Source: Tretioscincus oriximinensis (Eukaryota; Chordata; Lepidosauria; Squamata; Gymnophthalmidae). Taken from it: 64,000 bases of DNA. Where the stretch lies: positions 1,219,820-1,283,819 of the forward strand of contig JAJVDF010000262.1 of NCBI GenBank assembly GCA_022410635.1, in the 5' to 3' direction. Shown one piece after another: positions 50,568 through 60,741 of the stretch. The position numbers were made by a program, and so were the translations under genes. The notes below the pieces were generated by a model. The model was not told the DNA's origin and did not search any database. It saw nothing but the letters and a program-made list of their open reading frames with translations. Numbering within the stretch: the stretch's first letter is position 1; each line of letters opens with the position of its first letter.

Positions 50568-50983
50568 AGGCTGCATGCACAAAGCATATTTCTACCTCAG
50601 TCAGAGCCAGATGAGGAAGACTCCAGCACACGGGTTAATTTCAGCAGTCGTCCCACAATAAGCCGTTTTTCCCGGAATAAACTATTGCTGGGATATTCAG
50701 GCACCGTTCCGAAGAAACTCCGTCCTCTCGCAGCCAACCCTCGTCCTCCCTCAAGCGTATGTGTGTGCACAAATTAGGTGTCAGAGATTTAAACAAGTAA
50801 AACGCAACAGTTTTTCTAGTGGCTGTTGAGAGTAAAAAAAATCTTGGCCTGCACTCTGAGCTATATTACGGAACTGGGGCTCTAGTCACGGAATGTACAG
50901 GTTTGGTATGCATGGACACATGATTGCTATATTCCGGAATATAGTTTTATAGCGGTTTTAAAGTCGTTGTGTGTATGCAGCCC
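50568..50983 (-). mobile_element. MITE-X, uninterrupted copy (416 bp)
   Basis: The terminal repeats are GGCTGCATGCACAAAGCATA at the left and, on the minus strand, GGGCTGCATACACACAACGA at the right. Internal landmarks on the minus strand in order: ATATTCCGGAATATAGCAAT, TGGGCTGCAGG-side CCCCAGTTCCGTAATATAGC, CTAATTTGTGCACACACATA, GGACGAGGGTTGGCTGCGAG, GTTTATTCCGGGAAAAACGG. All but the GC-rich part are also found at 37379-38131. CpG-rich in the middle. No transposase; no clean target duplication could be read, so the superfamily is open. Confidence 0.72.
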
Positions 50984-50984
50984 A

Positions 50985-51243
50985 AGTCTTTTGGGTGATA
51001 GCCTCTAGACTGTGGAATGATCTTCCATACACATCACCCCCAAGATACATCTGGCTGTTTCACTGCAAGTCATGCCTCTGAGGATGTACCTCTTTGTCCT
51101 GGCCTTTGGTTGGGGAAATGGTTTCTCCCCAACATTCATCCACTGCTGTTGTTTTTACTGATCGTACTTTATTTTGTGGTTGTGACCTGCCCTGAATCCT
51201 TCAGGTATAGGATGGAATAAAAATCCACATAAATAAATAAACT
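50985..51243 (+). mobile_element. L2-type LINE 3' end
   Basis: GATAGCCTCTAGACTGTGGA ATGATCTTCC translates as ASRLWNDLPY, the LWNxLPxxVR block near the end of L2-type ORF2. It is followed by 3' UTR and the tail TGACCTGCCCTGAATCCTTC AGGTATAGGATGGAATAAAA ATCCACATAAATAAATAAA. The tail is the one shared with SINE family B. The fragment directly abuts the MITE-X end. Confidence 0.78.
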
Positions 51244-52545
51244 NGAGTCAGTTATTTTCTGAATTGCGAGATGTATCAAAATATTGTAAGGGCAGTAAAT
51301 GAAGATTAGAGGGAAAGAGCAAANCATGCACCTTTTTGAAAATCACAATAGATGTGTTAAAAGGGGGGAAGTAGCTTTTCACCGCATACCATATTTATTT
51401 GGAAGTGCTGTGAATGTGAATTAGAAAAAAAGGCAGCAGATTTTTGCTGAAAGAGGAAATCATGAGCGATACTGACAGGAAATTCTCCAGGTACAAGTAT
51501 TTGCAGCACTGTCAGAACTGATGCCTCCTCAGGTATAGGAAAGATTTTCAATGACTGAAGTTATGAAGTGAATTTTTTGTAAGAAATTATAATTCATAAC
51601 AAGCTATAGATGAGATTCCATTAAACGTCTCTTTTCTGATTTTGGACCTGGTCAGTGCTTGGATGAAGTCACATCAGAGTGTTCCAGCCCAAAGTATAAA
51701 AGTTAAAATATCCATATCCCCAATGAGGATATTAAAATAATGATAATAATCTTATCCCACCCAAAAATGAAGATGTCCATGAATTCATCAGAACCAAAGC
51801 TCAGAGACAGCTTTGCCAATACTTGTCTTTGTTCCCAGATCTTTTTGACATAGATTTTGAGTCTTGATCAATTCACCATTTATCAGTGCTTGGTTAGATT
51901 CTAAAGGGAGCTGTGCTTATGAAACATAATGAACAGCAGGAACATTCAACACAATGAATAGAAATGGCAGGAAGGATATTTGTAAAGAGAGTCAGTTGAT
52001 TACCAGGCTAATTAGCATTTTTTCATATACTCGAAGACACTATATATTCAGCGAACATTTCTATAGTTCAGCTGCCTGTCCTTCGGGAGGCTTTGGTTCT
52101 AAATAGGCATCCCATCATTTACTTGTTCCTGATTTGCAATCGTATAAGCGAAATAAAAATTAGCAGCAGGACATCTTCAGCCAGCAGATAAGGAAAACAA
52201 TCTTTATTACCAAACCTCTCCACTGAATTTCAACAAGGAAGTCAATGTTCAATGCCTGGAACATCTTACATCTAACACGGGAATGGTGCTTCTATAGATT
52301 GCTTGTCTCCTTGTACGATATTCAACATAGTCACATTCTGAGTAGTTTTGTAAACTAAGCTATGTCACTATATCTTGGATGACCCTTCATTCATGAATGA
52401 CCTTGTCATTCATCCATACAAACATGGCTGTTTTTGTTTAAGAAACATTCAACTTTTATATATAAAGTGATCCTATACAACATATTAATATGTCACCCAA
52501 ACTTGTCTTTAGTGAAAATTGTCTTTTTATATGGCTTAAAGTAAC
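51244..52545. other. Unassigned sequence
   Basis: Unique-looking AT-rich DNA, with two ambiguous bases near the start. No gene. Confidence 0.4.
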
Positions 52546-52696
52546 CATATGTAAAAGAAAACAAGAGCCCTGTACATTTAATAAGACAAAACAGGAAATT
52601 TAAAAGTTACAGTAGTAATGCGAGAAACATCTGCTTAAATTTCCTGTTCTGTGCCACTTTTAAAGGCATAGGAGTCCTTGTCCCCTTTTCCATCTA
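52546..52696. mobile_element. Imperfect palindromic MITE, about 150 bp
   Basis: The left arm (CATATGTAAAAGAAAACAAG, AGCCCTGTACATTTAA.., ACAGGAAATTTAA at 52591-52603) and the right arm (TTAAATTTCCTGT at 52635-52647, GTGCCACTTTTAAAGG, CCTTGTCCCCTTTTCCAT) are inverted, with about 30 bases between the innermost perfect 13-bp pair. Arms match roughly three bases in four. Class unknown. Confidence 0.6.
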
Positions 52697-54828
52697 GTAA
52701 TTTGAACATAAAGTGCTGGGCTTTGCTAACAGCTATGTGGATAATGGTGAATAGACCAATGAATGGATTTTTAAAGGAAACAGAAAGCAAATCAGAAAGC
52801 AAATGCTAGAGATAAAATGAATCCAAATGACCATGATATTTTGATAACAGGGAAGCCAGATGGTATGGGTTACTCTATATAGAGAAACACAGGTAATAGG
52901 ATCTAAGTACACACAATGTCCTGTTTAGATGGAAACTTCGTAAGATGCAGTCCTATACCAGATGTTTTTCTATATAGGAGAAATTCACCATACTACAGCC
53001 AAAACATATAGTTTGCCCATCATGCAGTTTGTGCAAATTCCTGTCCATAAACTGCAGATTCTAAGGAAGTGTGAATGGTTATCTTACATAGCTATTATAC
53101 CTCTTATGTATCCTAAATCCCCAATGCAATAAACACCTGAACAGAACATAATACAATACTCGTTAAAAGAGTAATTATTGAAAGAGGACAATTGTTCTTC
53201 TAATTAAATTAAGAACCTGATTAAAGAGATAAAGAGGACTCATATTAACTATGGTTCTTTCAGCAGAATCTCTTGCTGCAAGAGAGATAAGGTACTGAGC
53301 TTAAAACCTGTAGTCAGATGCTCCAGAATTTCCCATTATGCAATCTCAGCTATTCAATAGCACCAAGATATGCTATGTCACAAAAAAGTAAAACAGCATT
53401 ATTCTGATGACCAAGTGAATGGATCCATAAACATCAAACGTATTTATTAAGCTAGTGGGTAAGCACGATAAGCATTTAAGAGACTCGGAGTACATCCAGA
53501 TTTACAATAACATGATTATGGAAGATTTTTCACACATGACTTCAAGGATAAAACAGTGATAGAGTTAGAAGCGTCTGTCATGTTTTTTTTCTGTTAGTTG
53601 TTTTATGCAGCTTCCATAGCACAATGTCCTGACTTTGCACTATGACCGTGCCATCTGGACATTGCTTGCAAGATTTGCTGATACTAGCACTGCCCTGAAA
53701 TCCTTTGACTGCCCTTCTTCAACTAAAGCAGAAATCTTTAGGGCATCCATCAACAATGATGAATAGGAAAACTCCTAACAGTTTTACAAAACTCAAGAGC
53801 ATTTACAGTGAGGTTTTTCCATTGTATTCATCCACCTGATAATAAAGAGAGACAGTCAATGACAAAAGGGTACAAATCAACCATTCACAAGCAAGAATTT
53901 ACTGCAGAGTTTCCTGGGAAATGTAAGTTAAGTCATAGAGAAGAGAAGCAGTTTGTTGAGAATAATGGATGCAGCCTCAGAACACTTTAACACCTTGTGC
54001 ATCCTGGTGTTTGTTCAAGCTAGAAAAGAAAACAACTATTGATGAAATATTTCTATACCACTCCAGCACACTGTGATCTACAATGGTCTGTACTATCTTG
54101 TGGATGGCAGGTCACTAATCTAGCATAAGACCCATTGTAGGAAAGCCTTCATTTACTGCAAAGATGAACTCTTGATTTATTGGCCATAATGATTGAAAAG
54201 GCTTGACCTCAGCCTCAAAGTCTATCCATTACCTCTTTATCCTTTAATTTGTCTTGCCTTTTGAGGTGTTTCAATTTGTGAGACTATTTTCACAATTTAC
54301 CATGATCTGGAATGCCTTAATCCTGGACTGTCTCTTGGATGGTGCAGCCAAGAAACAGAGGGATCTCCACTTTTAATTGAACAATGTGTAGATTGGCCTT
54401 CCAGAGGAGAGAACAATCGTGGCATTAGAAGTCCTAGTAGTGGCTGTTCTTAATTCTTCTCAAAGAAGCTACAGCTATCTAATCATGCCACCTAAAGTAT
54501 GTACTTGGAAAGAAGTCCCTATCTTGGCCTGAACTTGGATTCTATTAAAATTGTTTTGTTTGTAGAGAACTCCAAATCTCTCTCAATGAACATCTGATGA
54601 CAACCTATGAGCCAATGCCAGTTCTTCAGAGCTAGGATAAAGAAATGCTTTTTCCCCTTCTTATAATCAGTAGTGGAGTCATTCAACAGGGAAAAATATC
54701 AGTTTTATAGCAAAATAGCATTACACATTATTGCAATAGTGACTCCAGTTCTGGGATGCAATATGTGAATCAGCTATTTCTTTCTGCAACTAGTTGGCTA
54801 GTCTGTTCCAGTGTGATTTTTCGGAGAG
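52697..54828. other. Unassigned sequence
   Basis: Two kilobases without a nameable repeat or exon. The open frame at 53808-53990 has no domain. Confidence 0.4.
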
Positions 54829-55600
54829 ATTATTATTATTATTATTATTTATAAAGCACCATCAATGTACATGGCACAGTACAATAGAGATATAAAAATA
54901 CAATCAGTAAAATGAACACAATATAAAAAGCTAAAAACATTTACAGTTAAATCATCAGAATAGTAGGTAGTCAATTAAAACAAAGTTAATTGGCAATATT
55001 GAAGGCCTTGGAGAACAGAAATGTCTTAAGATGGGATTTGAAAGTAGTGAATGAAGAGATAGAGCAGAGGTGAGTAGGGAGAAGGTTCCAAAGGTGAGGA
55101 ACTATGAGGGGGAAGGTGGGACCATGAAGAAGAAACCCTAGGTTAGGCAAAACCCATAACGATCAGATCGAAGAGCTCATGAAGGCTGAAATAGAAAAAT
55201 ATTGAAGAAAGAAAGGGATGATATTGTGAAGATTGCTTTAAAAACCAGGACCAAGAACTTGAAGTGAATACTGTAGAGAATAGGAAGCCAGAGGAGAGGC
55301 ATAAGAAAAAGCGTAATATGGTCGAACTGATGGGGTTGTTAGATGACTCTTGCAGCAGAGAGTTGGATTGATACCAAAGGTCTTTGGTGGCAGATTGGGA
55401 GTCCAATGAGATGAAGATTACAATAGTCAAGTCTGGAAATGATGAGAGCATGAATAAGAGTCTTGGCAGTGTCAACAGTAAGGAAAGAGTTTTGAGATGT
55501 TATAGAGGAAGACACAACAAGATTTGACCACAGAAACAATGTGAGGTTCAAAGGATAAAGCAACATCAAAAAGTATGCCCAACTTGCAAGGTTCTATATT
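54829..55600 (-). mobile_element. L2-type LINE, 3' portion of ORF2 and tail
   Basis: On the minus strand, 55520-55360 reads TVDTAKTLIHALIISRLDYC, NLHLIGLP and later QLSAARVI, matching the L2-group block LIHAFVTSRLDYCNSLLYGL..LQLVQNAAARVL. The text continues towards 55100 with stops. The 3' end near 54860 gives GTGCCATGTACATTGATGGT GCTTTATAAAT and an (AAT)n tail (54831-54850 on the plus strand as ATT repeats), the usual way such LINEs end. Dead copy. Confidence 0.8.
55339..55569 (-). pseudogene. L2-type reverse transcriptase C-terminal remnant
   Basis: A 76-codon open piece carries LIHALIISRLDYCNLHLIGL, the conserved SRLDYCN block that follows the reverse transcriptase thumb in L2/CR1-group LINEs, and QLSAARVI near its end. 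The loop between is shortened compared with the family. Not functional. Confidence 0.8.
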
Positions 55601-56279
55601 ACTTTTCATCTCAAAGTCCCAAAAGTGGTGTATACAACAAAAATTACTTTAGATATTACAATAACATGTCTGCTCGCTATCAGGTGCAACATTGGATTTA
55701 TGGAAACTGATGGAAGCATTCCTAGCTTCCAAAATTCTCTATCCATTTATTTTCTGGTCACCCATCATTGTGGGATTTCCTGTAACAGACATCCTTTTTT
55801 TCTATAGGATAATTCATAATGGAAATGTCTATATCTGGCATTACCAACAGAGTGACGATAGCAAAAAAAGCTATATATATCACACAGCTTTCGATGTCTC
55901 CTAACCATCTGCCTGATATGTTATGACTACAAAAACTAAGCATCTCTACAAACTTGGTTGATTCGTTATTATCCTTGTGACAGAGAACAATTTGCTACTT
56001 TTTTCTTCAGCCCAAACTACATTTTTCCCAGGTAATAAAACCGATATCAGACCTCTGTGTCAAGTTGATTCATTACTCCCAAAGTGGAACAAAGAGGCTT
56101 TTTTTTTAACATTGCTGCATTTTTAACTCTACAAAAGTCCATTCAGGAGTTATATTCCAGTACACATCCTGAAAGCCCATCTCTAAATATTTCCAAGAAT
56201 TCAACACAACTTTCTCTCATCTCCAGAGATACAAAGGAATATCCTGATCTAAAAAAGGCAAAGTGTTATGACATTGCCT
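55601..56279. other. Unassigned sequence
   Basis: AT-rich, nothing recognised. Confidence 0.4.
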
Positions 56280-57390
56280 AAGGGGATCTGGAACCTATTT
56301 GGCCGGGGGATTTGTGGGATTGCCAGCAGTCCCCTGGCCAATGGCCATCCTGGATTGGGCCTCGTGAGTGGCAGCCGTTACACCGGCATTGACACCTGTT
56401 GGGCTTGGCCAGGTGTTTCCAGGGCAGTAGAGGTGGTGGCAATGACCCTCAGCACCAACAGCAGGCCTAGCGCCCATATCCTCCAGTGGCCCCTGCCCTA
56501 ACTCCTGTAGCCCCCTTTCTACCCCACACCTCCGCCTTGTCTCCCTTCTCGCCATCTGAGAAGGGAAAGAAAGAAGCCCCAAGCAGCTGCCACAATGTCC
56601 CGGCAGCTACTTGGATTCCAAAGCCCCTGTACTCTCTGGTCCCTGCCTCCTCCCCTTGCAGGTCCCACTACCAATTTCCTCCCCCTTCCACATCCTCTTC
56701 CCTCAGTGCCCCCTACCCTTCCCCTTCTCCACCTCCATCCTGTCCCCAGCACCCCTCCTCCCTCCCCTACCCCAATCTCTCCCCTAACCCACCCCACCCG
56801 CTTCTTCCCCAAACTCCCAGCCAGCTTCACTGCCTCTGTGCTGCTCGTACGGAGTGCAGCCTGTAAATGGCAACCTTCTCTTTGTCTATTCCTAGAGCAG
56901 ATGGCCACTCTAAAAATAGACAAAACTTTTCTGCTCCCAGGGGGCAGGAGGGAAGGTGCAGAGCAGAGCTTGGAGGGAGCAATGAGCAGAGGGAACAGGG
57001 AACTCTGGAAGGATCAGAGCGGAGATGAGAGGGGGGAACGACCAGAAAGAAGGGGGCATGAGTGAAGGAGCAGAGCAGAGATGGGAGGAGGGAATAAGCA
57101 GAAGGGAGGGGGCATGAGGGAAAGAGCAGAGCAGAAATGGAAGGGGAGAATCATTGATGGGGAGGGGGCACAAGGAAAGGAGCAGAGCAGAGATGGGTGG
57201 GGGCAATAACAAGATGAAGAAGAGAAAGAAGATGAAGAAGGTAAAATGGGACCCTGGGCAGCAGGGAGGGTGGGAGACAGCCACAGAGAGAGAAACAGAG
57301 AAAAAGGAGGAGAGGAAGAGAGGGAGGGGAAAACAGCGAGGAGGGGGGGAAGGGGAAAGGGGGAGGGGAAATCGTTCCCACCCCACAATG
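56280..57390. repeat. GC-rich, strand-asymmetric low-complexity block
   Basis: The composition changes sharply at both ends. 56480-56830 is strongly C+T-rich on the plus strand (CCCTACCCTTCCCCTTCTCC) while 56940-57375 is strongly G+A-rich (GGAGGGGGGGAAGGGGAAAG). The two halves could therefore pair partly or form intramolecular triplex or G-quadruplex structures. Long open frames on several strands at once are a by-product of this composition, not genes. CpG is not enriched enough for a promoter island. Confidence 0.7.
56956..57235. repeat. 56-bp minisatellite, five units
   Basis: GCAGAGCAGAG-type anchors recur at an exact 56-base interval: the GAGxTx words start at 56966, 57022, 57078, 57134 and 57190. 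The unit is about GGAGCAGAGCAGAGATGGGA, GGAGGGAATAAGCAGAAGGG, AGGGGGCATGAGGGAA. Units differ by point changes only, so register is preserved. Purine-only on one strand over most of its length. Confidence 0.93.
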
Positions 57391-57944
57391 CTTTGCGGGC
57401 TTCCAGCTAGTTCTGAATATTCTGCTTCAAAAGCTGATACTCTGCTAGATGTTTCTCTTACCCTTGAATGGGTAACAATCCAATGCGGTTATGAAAATAA
57501 TACTTAGTCTTGAAAGTACTTAAATATTTATATAGTTATTTCTACTTAATTAAACAAGGTTTAGGTATTTAAATTTTTATTACTTTCACAGAATGGTTTC
57601 AAATACATAATAGAAAGTGAAAAATAAGCCTTTTAATTTTGTTAGTGTCTGTTGCTAAAGAAAAATAGATTTTAGCCAATCCAAATTTGGTCATAGTCTA
57701 TTTCTCAGGCAATTCATTGTCAGGACTTTCACAAAAGCGCAGCTAACTTCAAATCCTGAATAATTTCCAAACAGATATGCAATATTGTTCATTGAAATGT
57801 ATAAAATACAGTCAGGAGTCAAAAGTAAAGCTCATCCGCAAATTAATTTCACCAAGATATAGTTCATTTTTTGTTCTTTTGCCTTCAAGTTATTGTTTTT
57901 ATTGTTTGTTTTTATTACTGTTTAAGTTTGGGCCCTTTCCCACT
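57391..57944. other. Unassigned sequence
   Basis: AT-rich; returns to the window's typical composition. No gene. Confidence 0.4.
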
Positions 57945-58085
57945 TCATGTTTTGTCTCGCCGTTTCGTTCGTGCTTCACCTACTTCATGTTTCCACACTG
58001 TTCGACACATTATGTGGCAATCTTGTCACATGACAAACCCCATAAGGCATTGCTGCACTTGCCTTATTACAATTCCCAACAAATG
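57945..58085. repeat. Low-copy interspersed repeat, paired with 2010-2140
   Basis: TGTTTTGTCTCGCCG, TTCACCTACTTCATGTTTCC, TTGTCACATGACAAACCCCA, TAAGGCATTGCTGCACTTGC and CTTATTACAATTCCCAA align in order with 2010-2135. Roughly three quarters of bases agree by eye. Confidence 0.5.
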
Positions 58086-58399
58086 CACAATGCAGGCTAA
58101 CAACCTTGCCAAAGTATAATCAAACACCAGATTGGTGCAAATACTCTATTGGTACATACATAATACACAATCTTCATATAAACAATAGAAAGTACAAAGA
58201 TATAACCTGGACTATTATATATTCAGATACAAGCAAAGAAGAAACAAAAATGAAGGGCTATTCTGTTTCCAGATAGACCTGTGATTTAACCCCTGGGCTT
58301 CTTGTGGCTCTACAATAAAACAAAAGTATATTAGGTTACATCACCTGCTATTACAAAGTAAACAGAATGAATCTATTTTTACCTTTACATATAAACATT
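58086..58399. other. Unassigned sequence
   Basis: Nothing nameable. May include the 3' flank of the Penelope-like element. Confidence 0.35.
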
Positions 58400-59060
58400 A
58401 TAGCCTTTTTGAACAAATATCCATCACTTGAGATATGTATATAAATTGCAGAATTTTAGGATCCCCTGGAGGCAACAAATAGAAATAATTAAACAATAGT
58501 TTCACAGAAGAAGTCCATATAAAAGGGCAGCATAACATTAAAGAGTCTGGCCTACCAAGACCAAGCAGAAAAAGTTCACACTTCAAAACTTCTGTTAAAT
58601 ATGTCTTCAATAGGGATGAAGACAAACAGCTGCAGGTCATTNTAGAAAGCTTGTAAGTTCCAATGAGGCATTCAACCCAGTAGGATATAAGGACTGGAAC
58701 TTAAAGATGTACAAGGATTCCCTTCTCAACCGTCTGGTTTTAAGAGGAATGCCAGAGTTATCAGGTTGAAGACATTCCAGCATAGCAATTTTGATGTTCG
58801 CCGAATGTCCAACATCTTGGAAGTGTTCTGTCAACGGGGCGTCTGTTACTTGATGTTTAATCCTCAATAGATGTTCACTGGTGTGAGTCTTTACCTTGCG
58901 AGATGTACTTCTGATACAGGGTAGTTGGCACGGGCACCAAATAATATAAATGACATATGTTGAGTTGCAGTTTATAAAATTTCTGATTTTGTGGACACAA
59001 TTCAATCTTGGAAAGTGTATTTTTTTAGTTTGCATAACAAATACAAGTGACATCTATGTT
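58400..59060 (-). mobile_element. Penelope-like element, 3' end with GIY-YIG endonuclease remnant
   Basis: It is read right to left: end of the ORF (59053-58637) and about 240 bases of 3' sequence to around 58400. Penelope-like elements encode a reverse transcriptase followed by a GIY-YIG nuclease; only the nuclease portion is left, so the copy is 5'-truncated and immobile. A full element would be about 3 kb. Confidence 0.85.
58637..59053 (-). pseudogene. GIY-YIG endonuclease domain of a Penelope-like element
   Basis: The frame of 138 codons starts inside the element. Near residue 33, TYVIYIIWCPC is the GIY motif region with the paired cysteines of the family. CIRSTSRKVKTHTSEHLLRI is the YIGxTxRxLxxRxxEH block, in which the catalytic-side arginine position after KT reads H. 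APLTEHFQDVGHS and LYPTGLNAS are the conserved C-terminal blocks (LxxHF..H and TLxPxGLN). The frame is open to the end, with an ambiguous base at 58641 near the stop. Activity is unlikely given the truncated reverse transcriptase. Confidence 0.88.
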
Positions 59061-59482
59061 GTTTATTTTATGCTTCATTGTAATTGGGAATCACCAGGTT
59101 TTGACTAAGTCATGGTTGTCTGTAGGGGCATCTTCGTGGGTACTTGTATATGGTTTTATTATCAAAGATATAAAATGGTTTTGCTATTCCCTATCCCTGA
59201 GAAGAGGCACAGCGTTCAACTAATGGCTTTCTGCTTTCCAGGCTGTTTGTATTACTATTAGATAATGTCATTTTATTGATTAAATACTGAAAAAGAGAAG
59301 TTAAATGAAGGATGAAGCTTCTTCCCTTAACTAGCAGAAGCTTTTACTACTTTAAAGATTTTGTTTTATAATTTCTTCAAGATTTTCTTGACTGACGACT
59401 CCTGAGCCATTAATCACTCAGGAATAGTCTCCCCCTCAAGGTTCGTTAGTACTATCACTGTATTTTTCTAGAAGATCCTTGT
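59061..59482. other. Unassigned sequence
   Basis: No clear reverse transcriptase text of the Penelope-like element could be traced here. Confidence 0.35.
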
Positions 59483-59697
59483 TAGGCTGACCAGATAATC
59501 CCTTTTTTGGCGGCGGGGTTTGAAAACCTGATTTTGGGATGCCTCCTAGTTTTTTCCGAGAANCCCCCCNCCCCNNNNNNAAAAAAAACCAAAAAATCTT
59601 TTTTTGAAAAAAAATTCCTCAGAAAAAACTGGGAGGAATCTCAAAACCGGGTTTTCAACACACACACACCAAAAAAAGGGGTCATCTGTTCAGCCTA
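59483..59697. mobile_element. Palindromic hAT-type MITE (GGCTGACCAG family)
   Basis: Ends TAGGCTGACCAGATAATCCC and, at the right, AAAGGGGTCATCTGTTCAGCC. Inner blocks CGGGGTTTGAAAACCTGATT and CAAAACCGGGTTTTCAACAC pair, as do GCCTCCTAGTTTTTTCCGAG and CTCAGAAAAAACTGGGAGG. The centre is a run of C and ambiguous bases (59563-59580), so the assembly failed at the hairpin tip. No matching 8-bp flanks were seen in this copy. Confidence 0.82.
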
Positions 59698-59784
59698 TTG
59701 AAGATGCATGTCTTTAATCTAGGCTTTGATTGAATAAATGTCTCTTTCCTTCCAAGCTTCAGATACTTTTTCAATATGCAAATG

Positions 59785-59862
59785 TTGTATGATTGTTTTT
59801 ATTGTTGACTTCCTTGAGATTTTCAGAAGTAAGGCGGGGTATAAGTATAAAAAAACAAACAA
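59785..59862 (+). mobile_element. L2-type LINE tail fragment
   Basis: GTATGATTGTTTTTATTGTT GACTTCCTTGAGATTTTCAG AAGTAAGGCGGGGTATAAGT AT plus an A-rich end has the layout of the TTGTAAGCCGCCTTGAG..GGCGGGGTATAAAT LINE tail. Confidence 0.6.
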
Positions 59863-60180
59863 ATAGTTCCTTGCTATTACTTTTCAGAGTCTGTCTTGGA
59901 AACGGGAAGAAAACCACTGTAGAATAACAGTGCCTTCATTTCTCAGTTCTTGAATTTGCTCTGGCAAGTAACCATCNGCATTTGCCTTAAAAGCCACTAA
60001 GGCTGAGTTCTCAGGTGGGGAGTGAAATAAGTGGTTTGGATGCAAGCGAAGTGAGTTTTATTCCAACCGTCTACTTTATTCCATTCCCCACTCCATTTCT
60101 ACTCTCTGTCCCCATTCTTACAAGGATCATATTGACTTCAGGACTTAATGTCCACATTTGTTTAGTTAGTCCGTTTATGC
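59863..60180. other. Unassigned sequence
   Basis: Nothing recognised. Confidence 0.4.
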
Positions 60181-60188
60181 TGTGAGTG
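60181..60188. repeat. Target-site duplication, left copy (TGTGAGTG)
   Basis: Exact match with 60734-60741, flanking the hAT MITE. Confidence 0.92.
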
Positions 60189-60733
60189 TAGGGTTGCCAT
60201 ATGTCCCAGGAAAGCGGGACAATCCCGGTTTGGGGAACTAAAATATAGTCCCCTCCGGGTTTTAAGACAAAATCCCGGCTTTTTACATTCTCCGATGCTG
60301 CATCAGGAAATATAAAAATGCAAGATTTTAAAGGCAAAGCAGCCGTCAGAGCTGACGGCTGCAGCCCGAGCAACGCTTTCCATGGTCCTGGAANAAACCT
60401 CAGAGCATGCTGTAGCTGCTCCAATGCTGGAGGCGGGGTTTCGTATGCCTGCTGTCAAGGCAAAGCATGTCTACTCGCCTCCAGCAAAGGAAAAATGCCT
60501 GGGTTTGTGACAGGAGGACAGCTCTGTTCTCCTGTCACAAACCCAGGCATTCTTCCTCCGCTGGAGGCGAGTTGGCACACTAGCAGGCGCGCGAAACCAC
60601 GCCTCCAGCATTGGAGCAGCTACGCACACAACGTGCCTGTCTCACTACAAGCGTCCGTATGTGTACGTGTGTGTGCACGCACCCCCACCCGACCCTCGTC
60701 CCGGTTTTGGGCTGCCAAAATATGGCAGCCCTA
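60189..60733. mobile_element. hAT-type MITE, 545 bp (TAGGGTTRCC family), inverted copy
   Basis: TAGGGTTGCCATATGTCCCA ... ATATGGCAGCCCTA, bounded by an exact 8-bp duplication TGTGAGTG. Inside: ATAGTCCCCTCCGGGTTTTA, AATCCCGGCTTTTTACATTC, the 11-bp-arm dyad at 60339-60362, a long internal inverted repeat around GGAAAAATGCCTGGGTTTGT and ACAAACCCAGGCATTCTTCC, and GTCTCACTACAAGCGTCCGT. This order is the reverse of the 33933 copy. An ambiguous base lies at 60394. Confidence 0.93.
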
Positions 60734-60741
60734 TGTGAGTG
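60734..60741. repeat. Target-site duplication, right copy (TGTGAGTG)
   Basis: Exact match with 60181-60188. Confidence 0.92.

Noticed and set aside
56295..57388. Several long overlapping open frames (up to 158 codons) on both strands
   Set aside because: All lie in the GC-rich low-complexity block. Proline/serine/leucine-rich or glycine/arginine-rich text on several frames at once reflects few stop codons in such composition, not genes. No domain is visible.
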